Assembly: GCA_036971615.1 (NCBI GenBank)
Contig: JAYKKR010000010.1
Location: forward strand, 496,001-560,000
Length of the DNA stretch: 64,000 nucleotides
Direction of reading: 5' to 3'
Origin: Amyloporia xantha
Lineage: Eukaryota > Basidiomycota > Agaricomycetes > Polyporales > Adustoporiaceae
Shown here: positions 60,450 through 64,000 of the stretch, in pieces
Numbering within the stretch: position 1 is the stretch's first letter
How the letters are laid out: each line of letters starts with the position of its first letter
The notes under the pieces: model-generated
What the model saw: only the letters and a program-made list of their open reading frames with translations
Database searches by the model: none
Told to the model about the DNA's origin: nothing
Made by a program: the position numbers and the translations under genes

Positions 60450-63400
60450 TCAAGCAGAGGCATCTGTCCTCTTCTGCTGCTCCGCTTGCTGCCACAGTTG
60501 CACCTGGTCGAGAATCTCGGTTATAGTCGCGACCACACGCTCACGAGCCTTGACTTGCGAGGGGTCGTCACGCGGGCCTTCCCACAAGACAGCAATGCTA
60601 ACTTCAATCTAAAACGATTTCAAATGTTGTCAGCGTGCACTTGATCCATGCTCAATGACTCTTAAAGTACCTTCTCTGCAAGTTCTTCCAGGGCGTCTTC
60701 CAACGCTTTGCCGACGGCCTCGGCCGCATTAGACAGCCTGCTCAAGAGGACTGTCGCGCCATCGTTGAAGACCTCGTCCTTGATGTCGTCCACATAGTTA
60801 TGGAAGAGCGCCTGTGCGAAGGCAACGACATATCCGATCAGGCACCCAACCGTCTTGCGAAGCAATGCCAAGAATACCTTCTGACGCGCGACGCTGCCTG
60901 TCCCCTCTCTCCTCCATGGCGCGATCGTACCCGTCGATCAGCTGGTTCTGCACATGCGGCGCGAGGCAGCGGCTGATCTCCTTCTGCTCCGTGTTCATCG
61001 TCTCCCGCACGACTTCGAGCGTCTTCTGCAGCGCGACGCGGGCCTCTTCCAGGCACAGCTCGCCCTGGCCTCTGGCACGCTCCTTCAAACCCGGAGCGGC
61101 AGAAGTCTCGATGTCGGTGAGCAGCTTGTTCACGGCATCCGTGGCGGCTCGTTCGAACGATGCGAAGAGATCGGCTTCGAAGACTTTCGACCATGAGCTG
61201 GCGATGTTGCGGGTGAACGGATTCGTCAATTCAACGTTCAAGTCCTGCCGCCAAGATCCATGACGGCGTAACGCTGTGGAAGATAGTGAGAATGCAGCGG
61301 AGGTTCACGGAGCGATGGTCTTTACTAGCTCGATAGGTCCCCCAGTGCATAGAGGCCGCGAAGGTATCCGATGTCTCGACAGCAGCTAAAGCAGCCTTTG
61401 GAAGAGAATGTCAGTTCAGGCGAGAGTCCAAGAAATCGGAAAGATCACATTGGCAGCTCCAAGTTGGCACTTCTCTTCCAATCCATCTTGGAAGGATTCC
61501 TTCAAGTTACGGACACAGTCGTCAATAACTTTCTTGAAGTCCTGTTCTCATTTTGCATATAATCAGGCATCACACGCAAGTCTGAGCGAAGGCCATACCT
61601 TGATGAGCCGAGGCGTCACCCCAACTTGCTCTCCGTACTGGTCGACCTTAGGCGGCGCCCTGTTCGCGCTCATTGAATACAGACCTCCGCGGGCCAGCGC
61701 CCCTAGGACAGACGCGTCGAAGCCATCTGAGCTGGCCCACCCGCCATCGTAGAACATGGCGTCCACCTCGTCCTCGTCCTCATCGCCCATGCTAGATTCC
61801 CATTTCTCCCGCAGGGCCTCTCTGTCAGTCTGTGTCACATCGCCAATGCCCTGCACATATGTGCGCACAGAGTTTGCGAAAGTCTTCAAATGCACGAGGA
61901 AGTTGCGGGCCGCGCGTTCGCGAGAGGAGATGGTGAGTTGGTGGCACCACTTCTGCAGGTCGGGGATGCCGGTGTCTTGGACCTTGGAGAAACAGGTCGG
62001 GTCGCCATCGCCCTTGACTTGGCCTAGAGGACTCATTAGAACCGACTCAGGTACCAAGTTGACTAACCCAGACCTTTCAGACGGACGTAGTCTCTCGAGG
62101 AACACGTGAAGACGGGGAGATCGATAGCCTCATAGTCTGCAATGTACAATCGCATCAAATCATCCACACGGAAGTGGACATGGGATTGTTACTTACTACG
62201 AACATTGATCGTTGGGTCAAAGCTGTCTGGGTCACGTTGCTCAGCGGCAGCATCTGCAGGTCCCTGATTAGGATGAAAATGAAACAAATTACGAGGCCAT
62301 ACCATCGAGATCTTTTAATCCTTGACGGAAGTCTTCCTTCAGGACATCACGAGAGAACTGTCGGCGTGTCAAACTTCTATCGGTGAATCGCTTATACATG
62401 AAGAACATACCTCGGAGCGCTTTAGAGAACAGAATGCATTCTTGTCCCTCTGTAGCTTGAGCTGCTTTTTCTTGAGAGTAGCAAGCATGTCACTAGCGTC
62501 CTTTCTTAGCTTGCGGTACTCAGACAGCTGCACCCGACCGGCTTTAATGGCATCCTTCGTATCCGCGATCTTGACTTTCAGACTGTCAACCGTGACCTCC
62601 TCTTGGCTTTCGCCCTCGCTATCCTCTTGCTCGTCGTCGTCTGATTCGGACTCGGAACTCGAATTATCCGAGTCCGAGTCATCGCTGCTCTGGTCGGATT
62701 CCTTGTCACTATCGTCTTCAGAAAAGTTGACATCGTCATCGTCCATGATATCGTCATCATCGTCGATGACCATCGAATCCTTCTCATCGCTTCTTCTCTT
62801 CTTGGGAGAAGCCTTCTTTCCGCCTCGAGTATTCTTACGTTTCTTACCGCTCGATGGCGCCGCCTTGTCCCCCTTGGACTTGGCTGTTAGGCGTGGCTCA
62901 AACGGCTCCCCGTTTTCCAGTGCCTTGAGATGGGCTTCATACTCTGCGAGATAGTTTCGGGCTTCCTTGAGCTGCGTATCGGTATCTGCAAACATGCAAG
63001 TTAGCACTAGAGACGACTAGCGACATGATGACGAACCCTTGGCAGAATTCTCTGCGTCCGCCTTCTTGTCTTTCCATTCCTCCGTCTCGGCTTTGCACTG
63101 TTGGATCTGTTCCTCAATCTCTTCAAGCTCCGGGTCGTCGTCGAGATTCAAAGCACGAATAACTTCCGAGCAAGAGATGTCGTCGCATTTGGACGCTGTT
63201 CGCTTTGTATTAAAGATAGTACAGATAATATCACAAGTAATACATACCGATGAAAGTGATAGTACGATCGTCATACACGCCGTCTTGTATGAAGTGGTGT
63301 ACATGAGCGAGGGTCAGCTGAGTAAACGACTTTAGACATACCCACTGTCGAACAATCCGTTGTCAGTTAAGGTGAAAAAGAAACAGGGGCAGACGCACTC

Positions 63401-64000
63401 ATCAATTGCATTTTGAAGGCATCCCCCAGAAGATCTGACAAAGTTCGCATCGCAGCTAAGTGACATGACCCACGACTTAAAATCAGGCCTTCTCACCTCT
63501 GGCAGTCTTATCATCAACGGCACGAGTGATCGGTGCTAGGATCCAAATGCAGTCACACTTTTTCATGTAGTCCTTCGCAATGTTGTTCCGAGCTGCGTTG
63601 GCATCGGCGACACCGGGAAGATCAACCAGAACCGCGCCAGTCGAGAGAGCAGCTGAGTTGCAGCGAACGTTCACCTGTCTGATTAGAGGCCAGAAAGCGG
63701 GTTCGTCGTGGTTGTCTTTCTTCTTTCCGTTATCTATGAGCTTCGACATAAGGCTTTTCTCCTTCTCCTTCTCTTTCTTCTTGTCTTTCTTGTCGCCGCG
63801 CTTCTGATCTTTAGAATCAATGTACTTCGCAATCTCCTTAGCGAAGGTCTTGGAGTCATTCGCGGTGATATGCTTTGTAGTGCCGAGGATGTTTTTAATT
63901 CCTGGAAGAAATGAGCGATTTACAGAGGAAAGCAGAGGTATAAGCCTACGGTAATCGCGCTGAATAATCTCGTCAACGGACAGCCTGACAAGTAGTTCTT
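60450..64000 (-). CDS. Dynamin-like nuclear GTPase, SLIP-GC type (5' truncated by window edge)
   Basis: C-terminal part of a large dynamin-superfamily GTPase resembling nuclear GTPase SLIP-GC. The P-loop lies beyond the right edge. Visible in order: LVRLSVDEIIQRDY, a Lys-rich DKKDKKKEKEKEKS insert, QVNVRCNSAALSTGAVLVDL with G3 as DLPGVADANAARNN, YMKKCDCIWILAPITRAVDD, DGVYDDRTITFIASKCDD, a coiled coil (DPELEEIEEQIQQCKAETEE), an acidic/Ser nuclear-type stretch (62590-62790), LPVFTCSSRDYVRLKGQVKG, FKKVIDDCVRNLKESFQDGL, FAASMHWGTYRATLRRHGSW and DLNVELTNPFTRNIASSW. After DRAMEERG the frame must shift by one base at a GGGG run (60902-60905) to continue TGSVARQKVFLALLRKTVG. It ends at 60450. At least 12 exons. 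Confidence 0.87.

Overview
The window looks like chromosomal DNA from a basidiomycete fungus, most likely an Agaricomycete. Genes are dense and lie on both strands. They are split by many short introns, mostly 40-65 bases with GT..AG ends. Families with fungal or basidiomycete character are present: DUF6593 (two copies), GH128, GH125, bZIP+DUF3425 and an Nrc-2-type kinase. There are no operons, ribosome-binding sites or CRISPR arrays. Gene models were assembled by hand from reading frames, splice sites and protein-family motifs. Exon ends are therefore inferences, although many are fixed by conserved motifs that span the junction.

Layout, left to right: an Nrc-2/Fpk1-type AGC kinase (-, 1329-4519); a 6.6-kb gene-poor stretch holding a 767-bp element with terminal inverted repeats (5133-5899); a DHA2-like MFS transporter (+); mitochondrial ribosomal protein uS14m (+); a bZIP-DUF3425 regulator (-); a DUF6593 protein (+); RNA polymerase subunit RPB12 (-); a Ser-rich unknown (+); a GPATCH11 homologue (-); a two-RRM protein (-); a secreted GH128 beta-glucanase (+); an AhpD-like protein (+); a second DUF6593 gene (-); mitochondrial uL11m (-); a secreted M28 aminopeptidase (+); two divergent, related WD40 genes (34256-40431); a small Rcf2-like membrane protein (+); a C2-domain protein with a long Pro-rich tail (-); a GH125 alpha-mannosidase (-); a Ser-rich unknown (-); a CCDC90/DUF1640 mitochondrial protein (+); PYM (-) and GPN3 (+) as a divergent pair; a small His/Ser/Tyr-rich protein (+); and a dynamin-like nuclear GTPase of the SLIP-GC type (-), whose 5' end runs off the right edge.

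Most genes are housekeeping: transcription and RNA (RPB12, GPN3, PYM, GPATCH11, RRM), mitochondria (uS14m, uL11m, CCDC90, Rcf2-like) and wall or secreted enzymes (GH128, GH125, M28). No single pathway ties them together. The least explained locus is the WD40 pair: two diverged paralogues sharing an intergenic region of only 181 bp, one carrying two SUMO-interaction-like motifs.

Three otherwise intact genes need a single-base shift to keep a conserved domain in frame (about 24137, 29779 and 60903). This suggests either assembly indels or recent decay. GC-AG introns, 8- and 11-base exons and a 547-base intron in the kinase are further gene-structure points of note.
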